64,000 nt of DNA from Pseudomonas rhizosphaerae (GCF_000761155.1 NZ_CP009533.1:558001-622000); one strand, 5' to 3'; shown: positions 18,395 to 29,040, counted from the stretch's first letter. The notes: generated by a model from the letters alone, not told the origin. Program-made: numbers and translations.

Positions 18395-20376
18395 TCGGTG
18401 CTCTGCTGGTGCCCGAACTGGGCCACCTGGCGATGATCCTGGCGTTGTGTCTGGCTCTGGTGCAGGCCAGCGTGCCGTTGGTAGGCGCGTGGCGTGGCGA
18501 CCCGCTATGGATGAGCCTGGCGCGGCCAGCCGCCTGGGGCCAGTTCACGTTCCTGGCATTGGCGTTCGCGTGCCTGGCGGCAAGCTTTCTGAGCGACGAC
18601 TTTTCCGTGCGCTACGTGGCCGAAAATTCCAACAGTGCGCTGCCCTGGTACTACAAATTCAGCGCCGTATGGGGTGCCCACGAGGGCTCCTTGCTGCTGT
18701 GGGCGCTGATCCTGGGCGGCTGGACCTTCGCCGTGTCGATCGGCTCACGGCAGTTGCCCCAGGTCATGCTGGCGCGGGTGTTGGCGGTGATGGGCATGAT
18801 CAGCGTCGGCTTTCTGCTGTTCCTGATCCTCACGTCCAACCCCTTCACCCGCGTGCTGCCGCAGATTCCGGCCAACGGTCGCGACCTCAACCCATTGCTG
18901 CAGGACATCGGTCTGATCGTCCATCCGCCGATGCTGTACATGGGTTACGTCGGCTTTTCGGTGGCCTTCGCCTTCGCCATCGCCGCGTTGCTGGGCGGCA
19001 AGCTGGACGCCGCCTGGGCACGTTGGTCGCGCCCCTGGACCATGGTGGCCTGGAGCTTTCTGGGCATCGGCATCACCCTGGGTTCGTGGTGGGCGTACTA
19101 CGAACTGGGCTGGGGCGGCTGGTGGTTCTGGGACCCGGTTGAAAACGCCTCGTTCATGCCCTGGCTGGTCGGCACCGCGCTGATCCATTCGCTGGCGGTG
19201 ACCGAGAAGCGCGGCGTGTTCAAGAGCTGGACGGTGCTGCTGGCCATCGCCTCGTTTTCCCTGAGCCTGCTGGGCACGTTCCTGGTGCGCTCCGGCGTGC
19301 TGACCTCGGTGCATGCCTTCGCCTCGGACCCGACTCGCGGGGTGTTCATCCTGATCTTCCTGCTGTTCGTGGTGGGCGGCTCGTTGACGCTGTTCGCGCT
19401 GCGCGCGCCGGTGGTCAAGAGCCACGTGGGCTTTGGCCTGTGGTCGCGGGAAACCCTGCTGCTGGGCAACAACCTGATTCTGGTGGTGGCCGCTTCCATG
19501 ATTCTGCTGGGCACCCTGTACCCATTGGCGCTGGATGCCCTGACCGGCGCCAAGTTATCGGTCGGTCCACCGTATTTCAATGCGCTGTTCGTGCCCCTGA
19601 TGGCATTGCTGATGCTGGCCATGGCCATCGGTGTGCTGGTGCGCTGGAAACACACGCCGACCGCCTGGCTGCGTAGCATGCTGGTGCCGGTGTTGATCGG
19701 CAGTGCCGTGCTGGCGCCGCTGGCCGCTTGGTGCCTGGGGGATTTTGCCTGGCCGGTGCTGAGCACGTTCGCCCTGGCGGCCTGGGTGGTACTAGCCGGC
19801 GTGCGCGACCTGCACGACAAGACTCGCCACACCGGCCTGCGCCGCGGGATCACCGGCTTGCCGCGCAGCTACTGGGGCATGCAACTGGCTCACCTGGGCA
19901 TTGCCGTCTGTGCCCTGGGCGTGGTGTTGTCGAGCCACAACAGTGCCCAACGCGATCTGCGCATGGCGCCGGGCGATGCGGTCGATCTGGGTGGCTATCA
20001 GTTCATCTTCCACGGCGCCGAGCCTTACCGGGGGCCGAATTTCAGCGCCCAGCGGGGCAGTGTTCAAGTCCTGCGCAATGGCCTGCAAGTGAGCCTGCTG
20101 CATCCGGAAAAACGCTTGTACAGCGTGCAGCAGTCGGTGATGACCGAGGCGGGCATCGACGCAGGCTTCACTCGCGACCTCTATGTCGCACTGGGCGAGC
20201 CCCTGGAAAACGGTGCATGGGCAGTGCGCATCCACGTCAAGCCATTCGTGCGCTGGATCTGGCTAGGCGGCTTGTTGACTGGCCTCGGCGGCTTCCTCGC
20301 CGCACTGGACCGGCGCTATCGCATCAAGGTCAAGGCTCGCGTGCGCGACGTACTGGGCCAGGGAGCGGTGACATGA
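18391..20376 (+). CDS. ccmF: CcmF, cytochrome c haem lyase membrane subunit
   Basis: A 661-residue polytopic protein with the WWD motif ([20 protein letters not shown]) and conserved histidines in the flanking loops. It passes haem from CcmE to apocytochromes together with CcmH and CcmI. Length and motifs are normal. It overlaps ccmE and ccmG by four bases at each end. Confidence 0.96.
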   Translation: MIGALLVPELGHLAMILALCLALVQASVPLVGAWRGDPLWMSLARPAAWGQFTFLALAFACLAASFLSDDFSVRYVAENSNSALPWYYKFSAVWGAHEGSLLLWALILGGWTFAVSIGSRQLPQVMLARVLAVMGMISVGFLLFLILTSNPFTRVLPQIPANGRDLNPLLQDIGLIVHPPMLYMGYVGFSVAFAFAIAALLGGKLDAAWARWSRPWTMVAWSFLGIGITLGSWWAYYELGWGGWWFWDPVENASFMPWLVGTALIHSLAVTEKRGVFKSWTVLLAIASFSLSLLGTFLVRSGVLTSVHAFASDPTRGVFILIFLLFVVGGSLTLFALRAPVVKSHVGFGLWSRETLLLGNNLILVVAASMILLGTLYPLALDALTGAKLSVGPPYFNALFVPLMALLMLAMAIGVLVRWKHTPTAWLRSMLVPVLIGSAVLAPLAAWCLGDFAWPVLSTFALAAWVVLAGVRDLHDKTRHTGLRRGITGLPRSYWGMQLAHLGIAVCALGVVLSSHNSAQRDLRMAPGDAVDLGGYQFIFHGAEPYRGPNFSAQRGSVQVLRNGLQVSLLHPEKRLYSVQQSVMTEAGIDAGFTRDLYVALGEPLENGAWAVRIHVKPFVRWIWLGGLLTGLGGFLAALDRRYRIKVKARVRDVLGQGAVT

Positions 20377-20909
20377 AGCGTTGGCTGTTGGCCGTTCCGC
20401 TAGGGGCTTTCCTGATACTGGCCGTATTGCTTTACCGCGGGCTCTACCTCGACCCAGCCCAGTTGCCGTCGGCCCTGATCGGCAAGCCGTTTCCCGAGTT
20501 CAGCCTGCCTGACACTCAGGGCCAACGAACGCTGACCCGAGCCGATCTGCTGGGCAAGCCGGCGCTGGTCAACGTCTGGGGCACCTGGTGCGTGGCCTGC
20601 CGCGTCGAACACCCCGTGCTCAACACGCTGGCCGGGCAGGGCGTGCGGATCTACGGCATCAACTACAAGGATGACAACGTGGCAGCACGGCGCTGGCTGG
20701 CCGATTATCACAATCCCTACACGCTGGACATCAACGACAAGGACGGCAGCCTGGGCTTGAACCTGGGCGTGTACGGCGCACCGGAGACGTTCCTTATCGA
20801 CGCCAGGGGCGTGATTCGCCACAAGTGGGTCGGGGTCATCGACCAGACCGTTTGGCGTGAGCAACTGGCGCCGTTGTACCAGGCGCTGCTTGACGAGGCC
20901 CGGCCATGA
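20373..20909 (+). CDS. ccmG: CcmG/DsbE, membrane-tethered thiol reductase
   Basis: A 178-residue thioredoxin-fold protein with an N-terminal signal anchor (about 5-23) and the active site WGTWCVACRVEHP. It keeps the CXXCH cysteines of apocytochromes reduced for haem attachment. The start at 20373 ([13 protein letters not shown]) overlaps the ccmF stop. A longer reading frame from 19728 is a shadow of ccmF. Confidence 0.95.
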   Translation: MKRWLLAVPLGAFLILAVLLYRGLYLDPAQLPSALIGKPFPEFSLPDTQGQRTLTRADLLGKPALVNVWGTWCVACRVEHPVLNTLAGQGVRIYGINYKDDNVAARRWLADYHNPYTLDINDKDGSLGLNLGVYGAPETFLIDARGVIRHKWVGVIDQTVWREQLAPLYQALLDEARP

Positions 20910-21391
20910 AGCGCTGGCTGCTGCTGTCGATACTGCTGTTGAGCCTGTCCGGCGTGGCACGGGCTGCCATCGATACCTATCAGTTCGCCAACGACCAGAT
21001 GCGCGAGCGCTTTCACCAATTGACCCTGCAACTGCGCTGCCCCAAGTGCCAGAACCAGGACATCGCCGATTCCAATGCGCCCATCGCCAGTGACCTGCGC
21101 CGCGAGATTCATCGGCTGTTGACCGAGGGCAAGGATGACGGGCAGATCATCGAGTTCATGGTCGATCGCTACGGTGAGTTCGTCCGTTACAAGCCAGCGC
21201 TGACCGCGCGTACCGGATTGCTCTGGTTCGGACCTGCAGCCTTGCTGGTGATCGGGATGGGCGTGATCGCGGTGACCCTGCAGCGTCGGCGCCGGCAACC
21301 CGAGACCAGCCCGCGCGATCTCGACCCCGCCGAGCGGGCCCGTCTGGCCGCATTGCTCGCGCAACAACCGTTGGATGAAGACCGCCCATGA
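20906..21391 (+). CDS. ccmH: CcmH (CycL), apocytochrome thiol oxidoreductase
   Basis: A 161-residue protein with a cleavable signal peptide (to about residue 20), the redox motif [11 protein letters not shown] and a C-terminal transmembrane helix (about 104-126). It works with CcmG on apocytochrome cysteines. It is the short, Pseudomonas-type CcmH; the TPR part is a separate gene, ccmI, which overlaps its stop by four bases. Confidence 0.94.
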   Translation: MKRWLLLSILLLSLSGVARAAIDTYQFANDQMRERFHQLTLQLRCPKCQNQDIADSNAPIASDLRREIHRLLTEGKDDGQIIEFMVDRYGEFVRYKPALTARTGLLWFGPAALLVIGMGVIAVTLQRRRRQPETSPRDLDPAERARLAALLAQQPLDEDRP

Positions 21392-22587
21392 TCGATTTCT
21401 GGCTCGCCGCCGGCCTGTTGCTGCTGCTCGCCCTGGGTTTCCTGCTGGTACCGCTGCTGCGTGCCCGTCGCACCCAGCCCGAAAAGGACCGCACGGCGCT
21501 CAACGTGGCGCTGTATCAAGAGCGCCTGGCCGAACTGAATACGCAACACGCCGCAGGCGTATTGACGGCCGCGCAACTGGAAAGCGGCCAAGCCGAGGCG
21601 GCCCGCGAGTTGCTGGCCGATACCGAAGGCGGGGAGGTGGTGACGCAGACCCGTCTGGGCCGCTCGATCCCGTTGGCGGCGGCGCTGCTGGTCCCGGTAT
21701 TGGGCCTGGTGCTCTACCTGCACTATGGCGCCAGCGATCGAGTCGAGCTGAGCCGCGAGTTCGCCGTACCGCCCACGTCCGTGGCGCAGATGACCACGCG
21801 CCTCGAACAGGCCGTGCAGATGCAGCCGGAAGCTGTCGAGGGCGTGTATATCCTTGGTCGAACCTACATGGCGCAAAACCGGCCGGCGCAAGCGGCGGAA
21901 TTGTTCGAGCGCGCCGCCAAACTCAGCGGTCGCCAGCCAGAGGTGCTGGGGCAATGGGCGCAGGCGCTGTATTTCGCCGCAGGCAGGCAGTGGTCCGAAC
22001 AGATCCAGGCCCTGACTGATGAAGCCCTGTTGGGCGATCCAAAAGAGGCGACGAGTCTAGGCTTGCTGGGCATTGCCGCCTTCGAGAGCAAACGCTTCGA
22101 CAAAGCCATCGGCTATTGGGAGCGTTTACTGGCTACCTTGCCGGACAAAGACCCTGCGCGCGCTGCGCTGCAGGGCGGAATAGAACGTGCCCGTGGCCAA
22201 CTGGCCGCTGATGGCAAGTCACCTGTTTCCGAGCCCGCTCCGGCACGCACCGGATTGAAAGTGCAGGTGGCTCTGGCACCCGCGCTGGCCGCCAAGGTGC
22301 AGCCTGGCGACAGCGTGTTCGTCTTCGCCCGTGCGGTGTCCGGCCCACCCATGCCGCTGGCGGTCAAGCGTCTGACGGTCGCCGACCTGCCGGCGCAAGT
22401 CGAGCTGGCAGACAGCGACGCGATGATGCCGCAGCTGAAACTGTCGAACTTTCCCGAAGTCCAACTCATCGCTCGGATATCCAGGGCTGGCCAGCCCACC
22501 AAGGGTGAATGGCTGGCGCGAAGTGCGCCGATCGCCAGCGACAGCGCCGCCGTGCAGCATTTGATGATCGACCGTCCCGACCCGTAG
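21388..22587 (+). CDS. ccmI: CcmI (CycH), TPR-containing apocytochrome chaperone
   Basis: A 399-residue protein with two N-terminal transmembrane helices (about 3-23 and 91-110) flanking a short loop, TPR-like helices (about 140-280) and a C-terminal beta domain (about 290-399). It presents apocytochrome c to CcmF/H. It closes the ccm block; a small lipoprotein gene follows after nine bases. Confidence 0.92.
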   Translation: MIDFWLAAGLLLLLALGFLLVPLLRARRTQPEKDRTALNVALYQERLAELNTQHAAGVLTAAQLESGQAEAARELLADTEGGEVVTQTRLGRSIPLAAALLVPVLGLVLYLHYGASDRVELSREFAVPPTSVAQMTTRLEQAVQMQPEAVEGVYILGRTYMAQNRPAQAAELFERAAKLSGRQPEVLGQWAQALYFAAGRQWSEQIQALTDEALLGDPKEATSLGLLGIAAFESKRFDKAIGYWERLLATLPDKDPARAALQGGIERARGQLAADGKSPVSEPAPARTGLKVQVALAPALAAKVQPGDSVFVFARAVSGPPMPLAVKRLTVADLPAQVELADSDAMMPQLKLSNFPEVQLIARISRAGQPTKGEWLARSAPIASDSAAVQHLMIDRPDP

Positions 22588-22596
22588 AGAGATGTT

Positions 22597-23001
22597 ATGA
22601 ACCGTTTAGCTCGAATGGCCGTGATCGGCCTGGCCCTGGGCATGAGTGCCTGCGCCGTGCAGCGCCCGTCCGAACCTGCGCCGCAGCCACCGGTGCAGAC
22701 CCTGCCGCCAGCAGGACCGAGCACCGCGCCGACTCCCACGCCGCCCGTGACACCGACCCCGCCCGCACCCAAGCCGATGCCCCGTACCTCGGCCAGCTTT
22801 GCGCCACCGCCCGGTGGCGCCAGTCATTGGGACCCGAGCCTGGGCGTCTATGTGCTGGAAGATCAGCCCGACACCTACTACCGGCAGCGCACCTACTACC
22901 GCTGGAACGAGGGCTGGAGCTGGGCTACCAGCCCCAAAGGTCCGTGGGAAGCCACCGACACGACCGGCGTGCCGGCAGGATTGGGTCGCAAACATCCCTG
23001 A
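22597..23001 (+). CDS. Small proline-rich putative lipoprotein
   Basis: A 134-residue protein. The N terminus MNRLARMAVIGLALGMSAC looks like a lipoprotein signal with C19 as the lipidation site. Residues 22-68 are a Pro/Thr/Ala linker and the C-terminal 65 residues are aromatic-rich (YYRQRTYYRWNEGWSWATS). It follows ccmI by nine bases and probably belongs to the ccm transcript. The function is unknown. Confidence 0.72.
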   Translation: MNRLARMAVIGLALGMSACAVQRPSEPAPQPPVQTLPPAGPSTAPTPTPPVTPTPPAPKPMPRTSASFAPPPGGASHWDPSLGVYVLEDQPDTYYRQRTYYRWNEGWSWATSPKGPWEATDTTGVPAGLGRKHP

Positions 23002-23018
23002 AGCACGGCAGGCGTGGG

Positions 23019-25037
23019 TCAGTTCTGCAGGATCTGACCCACCAGATTCGTTACCCGCTCGACCCCGTGGGCACTCAAGTGATCGTGGTCCTTGTACCAC
23101 GACCCACTGTCACCGATCAGGCACGTTTGCCGGCTGCACAGTGCTTCATCGAGGCTGACCAGGCGAATACGTTCGCGCGCGCTGTCGGCAGCGAACAGCG
23201 TGCGCGTGTAGTGCTGGAACTGCAGGTGTTTCGCGTAGGGCACCGACAGGCCGTCGAGCAGCCGTTGCGTGCGCTCGGCATCGTCCCCCTTGTCGCGCGC
23301 CAGACGATAGTAGAGCTGCTTCGGACTGGTCTGCTGTTGTGGCGCCTGAGCCACCACGTAGACCTCTGCGCCCAACGCCCGGTAGGCATCGATCGTCTGT
23401 TCCAGAGCTTTTTCGAACACGGCGCGCGAGGCCTCGCGGGTGCGCGTCTGGCTGGCTTGATCGACCAGGAAATAGCCACTCATGTGGCTCTGGTCGTAAT
23501 CGCCGTCGGTGTACAGCGTCCAGCGTGAAACCAGCACCACCTTCTTGATGCGATGGGCCTTCACATAGTCGTACTCGCGCTGGGCCAAAGCCGGGCACGC
23601 CCCCGGTGCATAGTTGCCGACCGCCACGTCGACATCCAGCAACGGCGGGCAGCCACCCATGCCGATGTGGGCGATGCGCCGGTCGTACCGCTTGCCTGCG
23701 GCATCGAACGCCGGCAACAGGGCTTCGGCATGGCTGTCGCCGAACACCGCAACGTCTGCAGCCTGCTGCTGACGGTCGGCACCAAACAGGCAGAAGTCCA
23801 TGCCCCAGCCCTTGCCGTCATAGTTCGTGTCGCAGGCGTCACGGATGTGCGGGTCTTCGAAGGCGGCCATGATGCTGGGGTCCACGTCGAAACGCTGGGT
23901 GAAACCCTGCTGCGTGAACCCGGTAATGCCGAGCACGACGAACAGCGCCGAAGCGCCCGCGCTGTAACGCCACAAGCGGGCAGCGGGTACGCTGCGTCGG
24001 TCACGAAAGCCACGTTCGACGAAGCGCCAGCTCAGCCAGGCCAACACCAGCGACAGCCCGCTCAAGCCCAGCATGGTCAGCGGGCTGGGCGCCACCAGGC
24101 TGTTGTTGCGGGCGAAGGCGAAGAGCGGTTGATGCCACAGGTAGGCGCTGTAGCTGATCAGGCCAATGCCTACCAACGGGCGGCTGGCCAACACCTGGCC
24201 GACAACGTTACCCGGATGAGCGAAAACGATCACCAGCGCCGCACCTAGCGTCGGCAACAGGGCATTCACACCGGGAAATGGCGTGGCGTGGTCGAACGCC
24301 AGCACGCCATAGCCGATCATGGCCACGCCCAGCAGACTGCCCACCTGCGCCTGCAGGCTAGGCTCGACCGAGCGTGGTCGCCAAGTGAAGTAGAAGGCGA
24401 TGAAGGCGCCGATCAGCAGCTCCCAGGCGCGGGCGTGCAGCAGGTAGAACGCGGCCACCGATTCCTGACGGGCGCCGTGTTCGGCCAGGGCCAGGCTCGC
24501 CAGGGCCAGCACGGCCAACAGTGCCACGATCGCGCCACGGCCCAGCCGCGACCCGGCCATCAGCAGCAGCGGGAACAGCACGTAGTACTGCTCTTCCACC
24601 GCCAGGGTCCAGGTGTGCAGCAGGGGTTTGAGCTCGGCGGCGGCATCGAAATAACCGCTTTCGCGCCAGAACAGCAGGTTCGAGGAAAACAGCGGCACCG
24701 CCGCCAGGCTCTTGCTGAACGCCTTGAGGTCCGGCGGATCCAGCCACAGCCACGCCATGGGCAGGCATACCAGCAGCATCACGAAGAGCGCCGGAAGAAT
24801 GCGTCGCGCCCGGCGTTCGTAGAAGCGCAGCAGGGAAAATTCGCCCTTGCTCATCTCCGCCAGAATGATCGAGGTGATCAGATAGCCGGAGATGACGAAG
24901 AACACGTCGACGCCGACGAATCCGCCGGAAAACAGGCTGAAACCGGCATGGAACAGAATGACCGGCAATACGGCCAGCGAACGCAGGCCGTCGATTTCCG
25001 GGCGGTATTTCAATAGGCCGTCGGGTGATGTGCTCAT
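23019..25037 (-). CDS. OafA/YrhL-type acyltransferase with C-terminal SGNH domain
   Basis: A 672-residue protein. The N-terminal acyltransferase-3 domain (about 10-350) begins YRPEIDGLRSLAVLPVILFHAG and has about ten membrane helices plus the RRARRILPAL motif. The C-terminal SGNH hydrolase-like domain (about 430-670) has FGDSHAEAL and a late DHDHLSAHG block carrying the Asp/His pair. Such fused enzymes O-acetylate lipopolysaccharide O-antigen or other envelope glycans. The start at 25037 (MSTSPDGLLKYRPEIDG) matches the family; a start 16 codons upstream is in frame. It stands alone, convergent with the lipoprotein gene and 163 bases from sbp. Confidence 0.9.
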   Translation of the reverse strand: MSTSPDGLLKYRPEIDGLRSLAVLPVILFHAGFSLFSGGFVGVDVFFVISGYLITSIILAEMSKGEFSLLRFYERRARRILPALFVMLLVCLPMAWLWLDPPDLKAFSKSLAAVPLFSSNLLFWRESGYFDAAAELKPLLHTWTLAVEEQYYVLFPLLLMAGSRLGRGAIVALLAVLALASLALAEHGARQESVAAFYLLHARAWELLIGAFIAFYFTWRPRSVEPSLQAQVGSLLGVAMIGYGVLAFDHATPFPGVNALLPTLGAALVIVFAHPGNVVGQVLASRPLVGIGLISYSAYLWHQPLFAFARNNSLVAPSPLTMLGLSGLSLVLAWLSWRFVERGFRDRRSVPAARLWRYSAGASALFVVLGITGFTQQGFTQRFDVDPSIMAAFEDPHIRDACDTNYDGKGWGMDFCLFGADRQQQAADVAVFGDSHAEALLPAFDAAGKRYDRRIAHIGMGGCPPLLDVDVAVGNYAPGACPALAQREYDYVKAHRIKKVVLVSRWTLYTDGDYDQSHMSGYFLVDQASQTRTREASRAVFEKALEQTIDAYRALGAEVYVVAQAPQQQTSPKQLYYRLARDKGDDAERTQRLLDGLSVPYAKHLQFQHYTRTLFAADSARERIRLVSLDEALCSRQTCLIGDSGSWYKDHDHLSAHGVERVTNLVGQILQN

Positions 25038-25200
25038 GATGATCGAACTCGCGCCAACGCTGGAGCGTGCGCGATGAAAAACCATCGGGCAGGCTACCGC
25101 CGAACGTTTGACGTAGGAAAGAGGAGGGGGGAAGCGAAAGGTAGGGCGTTACAGGCGAGGTTTTACCCCAAGCCTGCAACGCTGTCCAGCGGTGGATCGA

Positions 25201-26199
25201 TTACTGGCCGGTGTAGATCTGGTCGAACACGCCGCCGTCGTTGAAGTGGGTCTTTTGCACACTGCGCCAGTCGCCGAAGGTTTTCTCCACTGAAAGGAAT
25301 TCGACCTTCGGGAAGCGATCGGTGAACTTGGCCAGCACCGCTGGATCACGCGGACGCAGGTAATTGTTGGCGGCAATCTCCTGGCCTTCCGGAGACCACA
25401 GGTATTTCAGGTATTCATCGGCTGCGGCACGCGTGCCTTTGCGCTCGACCACTTTGTCGACCACGCTGACCGGTGGCTCGGCCTCGGCGGAAACGCTGGG
25501 GTAGACCACTTCGAACTGGTCGCGGCCGAACTCGCGGGCGATCATTTCCGCTTCGTTCTCGAAGGTGATCAACACGTCGCCGATCTGGTTGGTCATGAAC
25601 GTGGTGGTTGCGCCACGGCCACCGGTGTCCAGGACCGGCGCCTGCTTGAACAGCTTGCCGACGAAGTCGCGGGCCTTGGTTTCATCGCCGCCGTTCTTGA
25701 GCACATAGCCCCAGGCCGACAGGTAGGTGTAGCGACCGTTGCCGGACGTCTTGGGGTTGGGCACGATGACCTGTACGCCATCCTTGAGCAGGTCGGGCCA
25801 GTCTTTCAGCGCCTTGGGGTTGCCCTTGCGCACGATGAACACCGTTGCCGAGGTGAACGGCGCGCTGTTGTTCGGCAAGCGCGTGACCCAGTCCTCGGGC
25901 ACCAGCTTGCCGTTGTCGGCCAGGGCATTGATGTCGGTGGCCATGTTCATGGTGATGACGTCGGCGGGCAGGCCGTCGATGACCGAGCGCGCCTGCTTGC
26001 TGGAGCCGCCGAAGGACATCTGCACGGTGATGGCTTCATTGTGTTCGGCTTGCCAATGCTTCTGGAAGGCGCTGTTGTAGTCCTTGTAGAAGTCGCGCAT
26101 CACATCGTACGAGACGTTGAGCAGGCTGGGCGCGGCCTGGACCAGGCCGGTCAGGGTCAAGCCTGCCGCCAACAGCGAGGCACCGATCAATTTCTTCAC
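25201..26199 (-). CDS. sbp: Periplasmic sulfate-binding protein Sbp
   Basis: A 332-residue protein with a signal peptide (MKKLIGASLLAAGLTLTGLVQA) and the CysP/Sbp fold (NVSYDVMRDFYKDYN, SFGGSSKQARSVIDGLPADV, TSGNGRYTYLSAWGY). It binds sulfate for an ABC importer, but no cysT, cysW or cysA genes are next to it, so it is an orphan binding protein here. GAGGGAACTGCAGTG precedes the start. Thiosulfate cannot be ruled out as a ligand. Confidence 0.93.
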   Translation of the reverse strand: MKKLIGASLLAAGLTLTGLVQAAPSLLNVSYDVMRDFYKDYNSAFQKHWQAEHNEAITVQMSFGGSSKQARSVIDGLPADVITMNMATDINALADNGKLVPEDWVTRLPNNSAPFTSATVFIVRKGNPKALKDWPDLLKDGVQVIVPNPKTSGNGRYTYLSAWGYVLKNGGDETKARDFVGKLFKQAPVLDTGGRGATTTFMTNQIGDVLITFENEAEMIAREFGRDQFEVVYPSVSAEAEPPVSVVDKVVERKGTRAAADEYLKYLWSPEGQEIAANNYLRPRDPAVLAKFTDRFPKVEFLSVEKTFGDWRSVQKTHFNDGGVFDQIYTGQ

Positions 26200-26297
26200 T
26201 GCAGTTCCCTCTTCGAGCGTTCTTGGAAATAGGCGGCATTATGCCTGCGCCCTGTCGCCGGGCGTTATGGGTACGTTTAGATCAAAATCGGCTGTGC

Positions 26298-27113
26298 TTA
26301 GAGCGCTTTCTTGAACAGCGCATTGCCGCATTGCGAGCAGAAGGACGCCGTCTGTTCGTGGCTGCGTTTGTGGCACACCCCGCACTCGTGCTGCAGGCCT
26401 TCGCCGCGCATGGCATTGGCCAACTCGGCAGTGAAAATGCCCGTGGGCACGGCGATGATCGAATAACCGGTGATCATGACCATGGCCGACAGTATCTGGC
26501 CAATCGGTGTAGTGGGCACGATGTCGCCATAACCGACAGTGGTCAGGGTGACGATGGCCCAGTAGATACCGGTGGGGATGTTGGCGAAGCCGTTCTGCGG
26601 GCCTTCGACCACGTACATCAGGGTGCCGAACACCGTCACCAGGGTGCTGACGCTGACCAGGAACACGATGATCTTCTGTTTGCTGCCGCGCAGCGCTGCC
26701 AGCAGGTAATTGGCTTGCTTCAAGTAGGGGCTGAGCTTGAGCACGCGGAAGATCCGCAGCATGCGCACCACGCGCACGATCATCAGGTACTGGGCGTCGC
26801 TGTAGTAGATGGCCAGGATGCCGGGGACGATCGCCAGCAGGTCGATCAGGCCGTAGAAGCTGAACGCATAGCGCAGGGGCTTGGGCGAGCAGTACAGACG
26901 CAGCAGGTACTCGACGGCAAAGATGAACGTGAAGCCCCATTCGATCCATGCGAACAGGTCGGCGTACTGGCTGTGTACAGTCTCGACGCTGTCGATGATC
27001 ACCACCAGCAGGCTGGCGAGGATGATCAGCAACAGGGTTTTGTCGAAGCGGCGTCCGGCAGGGGTGTCGCTCTGGAAGACGACGACGTACAGGCGATCAC
27101 GCAGAGTGGTCAT
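26298..27113 (-). CDS. Voltage-gated-type potassium channel with C-terminal zinc ribbon
   Basis: A 271-residue six-helix channel. S4 is basic (RVVRMLRIFRVLKLSPYLKQ) and the selectivity filter is TLTTVGYGD. The C terminus carries four cysteines in CGVCHKRSHEQTASFCSQCG, a likely zinc ribbon. The start MTTLRDRLYVVVF at 27113 was chosen by family fit; the Shine-Dalgarno is weak. The gene stands between sbp and a TetR regulator on the same strand. The ion is inferred from the filter, and the gating signal is unknown. Confidence 0.9.
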   Translation of the reverse strand: MTTLRDRLYVVVFQSDTPAGRRFDKTLLLIILASLLVVIIDSVETVHSQYADLFAWIEWGFTFIFAVEYLLRLYCSPKPLRYAFSFYGLIDLLAIVPGILAIYYSDAQYLMIVRVVRMLRIFRVLKLSPYLKQANYLLAALRGSKQKIIVFLVSVSTLVTVFGTLMYVVEGPQNGFANIPTGIYWAIVTLTTVGYGDIVPTTPIGQILSAMVMITGYSIIAVPTGIFTAELANAMRGEGLQHECGVCHKRSHEQTASFCSQCGNALFKKAL

Positions 27114-27187
27114 GGCTAGGTGGTTCCCAAGAAGGCGCACAGCGTAGGAGCTTTGCCGCCCCCGTGCAAGGGCGTGCGCGGGATGTC

Positions 27188-27793
27188 CTACTCCGGTGCG
27201 CAGCCCTTGAGCACCAGTCGCGTGATGGTGTCGATGGCCGCTTCGTAGTCGGTGTCGTCGAGCTTGGCCTTGCCGGTGATCGAGGCGATCTGCCAGTCGA
27301 AGTCGGCGTAGGTCTGGGTCGCGGCCCATATACTGAACATCAGATGATGGGGGTCGACGGGCGCGATCTGCCCATGATCGATCCAGGTCTGCAGGCACTG
27401 GATGTTGTGCAGGGCCTGGGCATTGAGTTGCTCGACCTGGTCGGCGCTCAGGTGGGGCGCGCCGTGCATGATTTCACTGGCGAACACCTTCGAGGCGAAG
27501 GGCAGATCGCGGGAGATGTGGATCTTGGCGCGGATGTAGGCTCGCAGCACGTCCTGTGGCTCACCGGCCGTATCGAATGGCGTCGACGCGCGCAGGATCG
27601 GCTCGATGATGCTTTCCAGCACCTCGCGGTAGAGGTTTTCCTTGGACTTGAAGTAGTAATAGACGTTGGGCTTGGGCACGCCGGCCTTGCTGGCAATGTC
27701 GTGGGTCTTGGCGGCGGCGAACCCCTTGTCGGCGAATTCTTCGCTGGCCGCGCGCAGGATGAGGGCCTTGTTGCGCTCGCGAATACTGCTCAT
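27188..27793 (-). CDS. TetR/AcrR-family regulator, RutR-like
   Basis: A 201-residue repressor. The N-terminal helix-turn-helix (about 10-55) reads FADKGFAAAKTHDIASKAGV and PNVYYYFKSKENLYREVLE. The C-terminal ligand domain resembles RutR (MFSIWAATQTYADFDWQI), the regulator of pyrimidine use in enterobacteria. No pyrimidine genes adjoin it, so its effector is not known. ATG at 27793 is preferred over the TTG at 27802. A perfect inverted repeat lies 33 bases upstream and could be its own operator. Confidence 0.88.
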   Translation of the reverse strand: MSSIRERNKALILRAASEEFADKGFAAAKTHDIASKAGVPKPNVYYYFKSKENLYREVLESIIEPILRASTPFDTAGEPQDVLRAYIRAKIHISRDLPFASKVFASEIMHGAPHLSADQVEQLNAQALHNIQCLQTWIDHGQIAPVDPHHLMFSIWAATQTYADFDWQIASITGKAKLDDTDYEAAIDTITRLVLKGCAPE

Positions 27794-27825
27794 GGTGGGC
27801 AAAGATCCTTGTTTCTGCGCAAAGG

Positions 27826-27844
27826 CCTCCGGCCGCGCCGGAGG
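27826..27844. promoter_or_regulatory. Perfect inverted repeat upstream of the TetR gene
   Basis: CCTCCGGC-CGC-GCCGGAGG, an eight-base perfect palindrome with a three-base centre, lies 33 bases before the tetR start in the divergent gap with the DUF808 gene. TetR proteins often bind such sites. It could equally be a GC-rich hairpin of no regulatory value. Confidence 0.3.
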
Positions 27845-27954
27845 GTCCGCGATGGTAGCACCGGCTTTGCCGAGCGCTCAACAACGGCCCGGCGGGGAAC
27901 TAAGCCGCTGCTCCATGCGTCAGCCACCTAACTCACCCATAAGGATTCTCCCCC

Positions 27955-28860
27955 GTGGCCGCAGGCAATTTGCTTACGCTTCTCGACGATATCGCGACGT
28001 TGCTCGACGACGTTTCCCTGGCTGCGAAGAAAACCGCCGGAGTGCTGGGCGATGATCTGGCGCTCAATGCCCAACAGGTGACCGGGGTCAAGGCCGATCG
28101 CGAACTGCCGGTGGTCTGGGCGGTGGCCAAGGGATCCTTGTTGAACAAGGCGATCCTGGTGCCCGCAGCGCTGTTGATCAGCGCGTTCGCCCCGTGGCTG
28201 ATCACACCGTTGTTGATGATCGGCGGTGCTTATCTGTGCTTCGAAGGCTTCGAGAAGGTCGTGCACAAGTTCCTGCACAAGGATTCGGCAGAAGAGCTTG
28301 AACGTCGCAAGGCGGCCATGGCCGATGCTCAGGTCGACATGGTTGCGTTCGAAAAAGACAAGATCAAAGGCGCGGTGCGTACCGATTTCATTCTTTCTGC
28401 AGAGATCATCGTGCTGGCACTGGGTGTGGTGTCGACGCGGCCGTTCCTGGACCAGGTCGGCGTGCTGGTGATCACGGCGGTGCTGATCACCGTTGGTGTC
28501 TATGGATTGGTGGCCGGTATCGTCAAGCTTGACGACGTTGGCCTGTACCTCAAGCAGAAGACCGGATCGGCCAGCCAGGCGCTGGGCAATGGCCTGTTGT
28601 GGCTGGCACCGGTGCTGATGAAGGTGTTGTCGATCCTGGGCACTATCGCCATGTTCCTGGTCGGCGGCGGCATCATCGCGCACGGCCTGCCGTTCGTGCA
28701 TCACCTCAGTGAAGCGGCCGTGGCGTTTGTCGGTGGCGGCGTGATGGGAACCGTGGCCAGCACCCTTGTGGACGCGCTGACCGGCATCCTCACCGGTGCC
28801 CTCGTCCTGGCCGTGGTTTCCCTCGGCAAAAAATTGTTCGGCAAATCCAAACCCCTGTAG
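27955..28860 (+). CDS. DUF808 (YedI-type) inner-membrane protein
   Basis: A 301-residue protein with at least six hydrophobic segments and the typical N terminus [38 protein letters not shown]. The start is GTG behind AAGGATTC. Members are widespread inner-membrane proteins of unknown function. It is divergent from the TetR gene, which might control it. Confidence 0.9.
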   Translation: MAAGNLLTLLDDIATLLDDVSLAAKKTAGVLGDDLALNAQQVTGVKADRELPVVWAVAKGSLLNKAILVPAALLISAFAPWLITPLLMIGGAYLCFEGFEKVVHKFLHKDSAEELERRKAAMADAQVDMVAFEKDKIKGAVRTDFILSAEIIVLALGVVSTRPFLDQVGVLVITAVLITVGVYGLVAGIVKLDDVGLYLKQKTGSASQALGNGLLWLAPVLMKVLSILGTIAMFLVGGGIIAHGLPFVHHLSEAAVAFVGGGVMGTVASTLVDALTGILTGALVLAVVSLGKKLFGKSKPL

Positions 28861-28884
28861 CAGCGGCGCAAGCCGCGTCCGGGG
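28855..28884 (+). repeat. REP element, type A copy 1
   Basis: CTGTAGCAGCGGCGCAAGCC followed by GCGTCCGGGG, forming a GCGGC-GCAA-GCCGC hairpin directly at the DUF808 stop codon. The similarity to copy 2 (29041) continues a further 15-25 bases (ACGACGCGGTGCC). Another partial copy is at 39009. Confidence 0.8.
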
Positions 28885-28930
28885 AACGACGCGGTGCCTG
28901 CCTGCCTGCGCTCACACCGCCTCCAGTATC

Positions 28931-29018
28931 TGCAGGAGCGGTCATTGGCCGCGAAAAACTCCCCGCGGTCCTACCGATCCATCGCCGTGGCTCTTTCGCG
29001 GCCAAAGACCGCTCCTAC
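28931..29018. repeat. Inverted pair of REP elements, type B
   Basis: GCAGGAGCGGTCATTGGCCG (28932-) faces its inverted partner TTCGCGGCCAAAGACCGCTC (28995-), about 35 bases apart. This is the usual bacterial interspersed mosaic layout in Pseudomonas, and the same pair occurs at 34177-34263. Confidence 0.8.
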
Positions 29019-29040
29019 GAAGTATCTACACCACCGCGCC

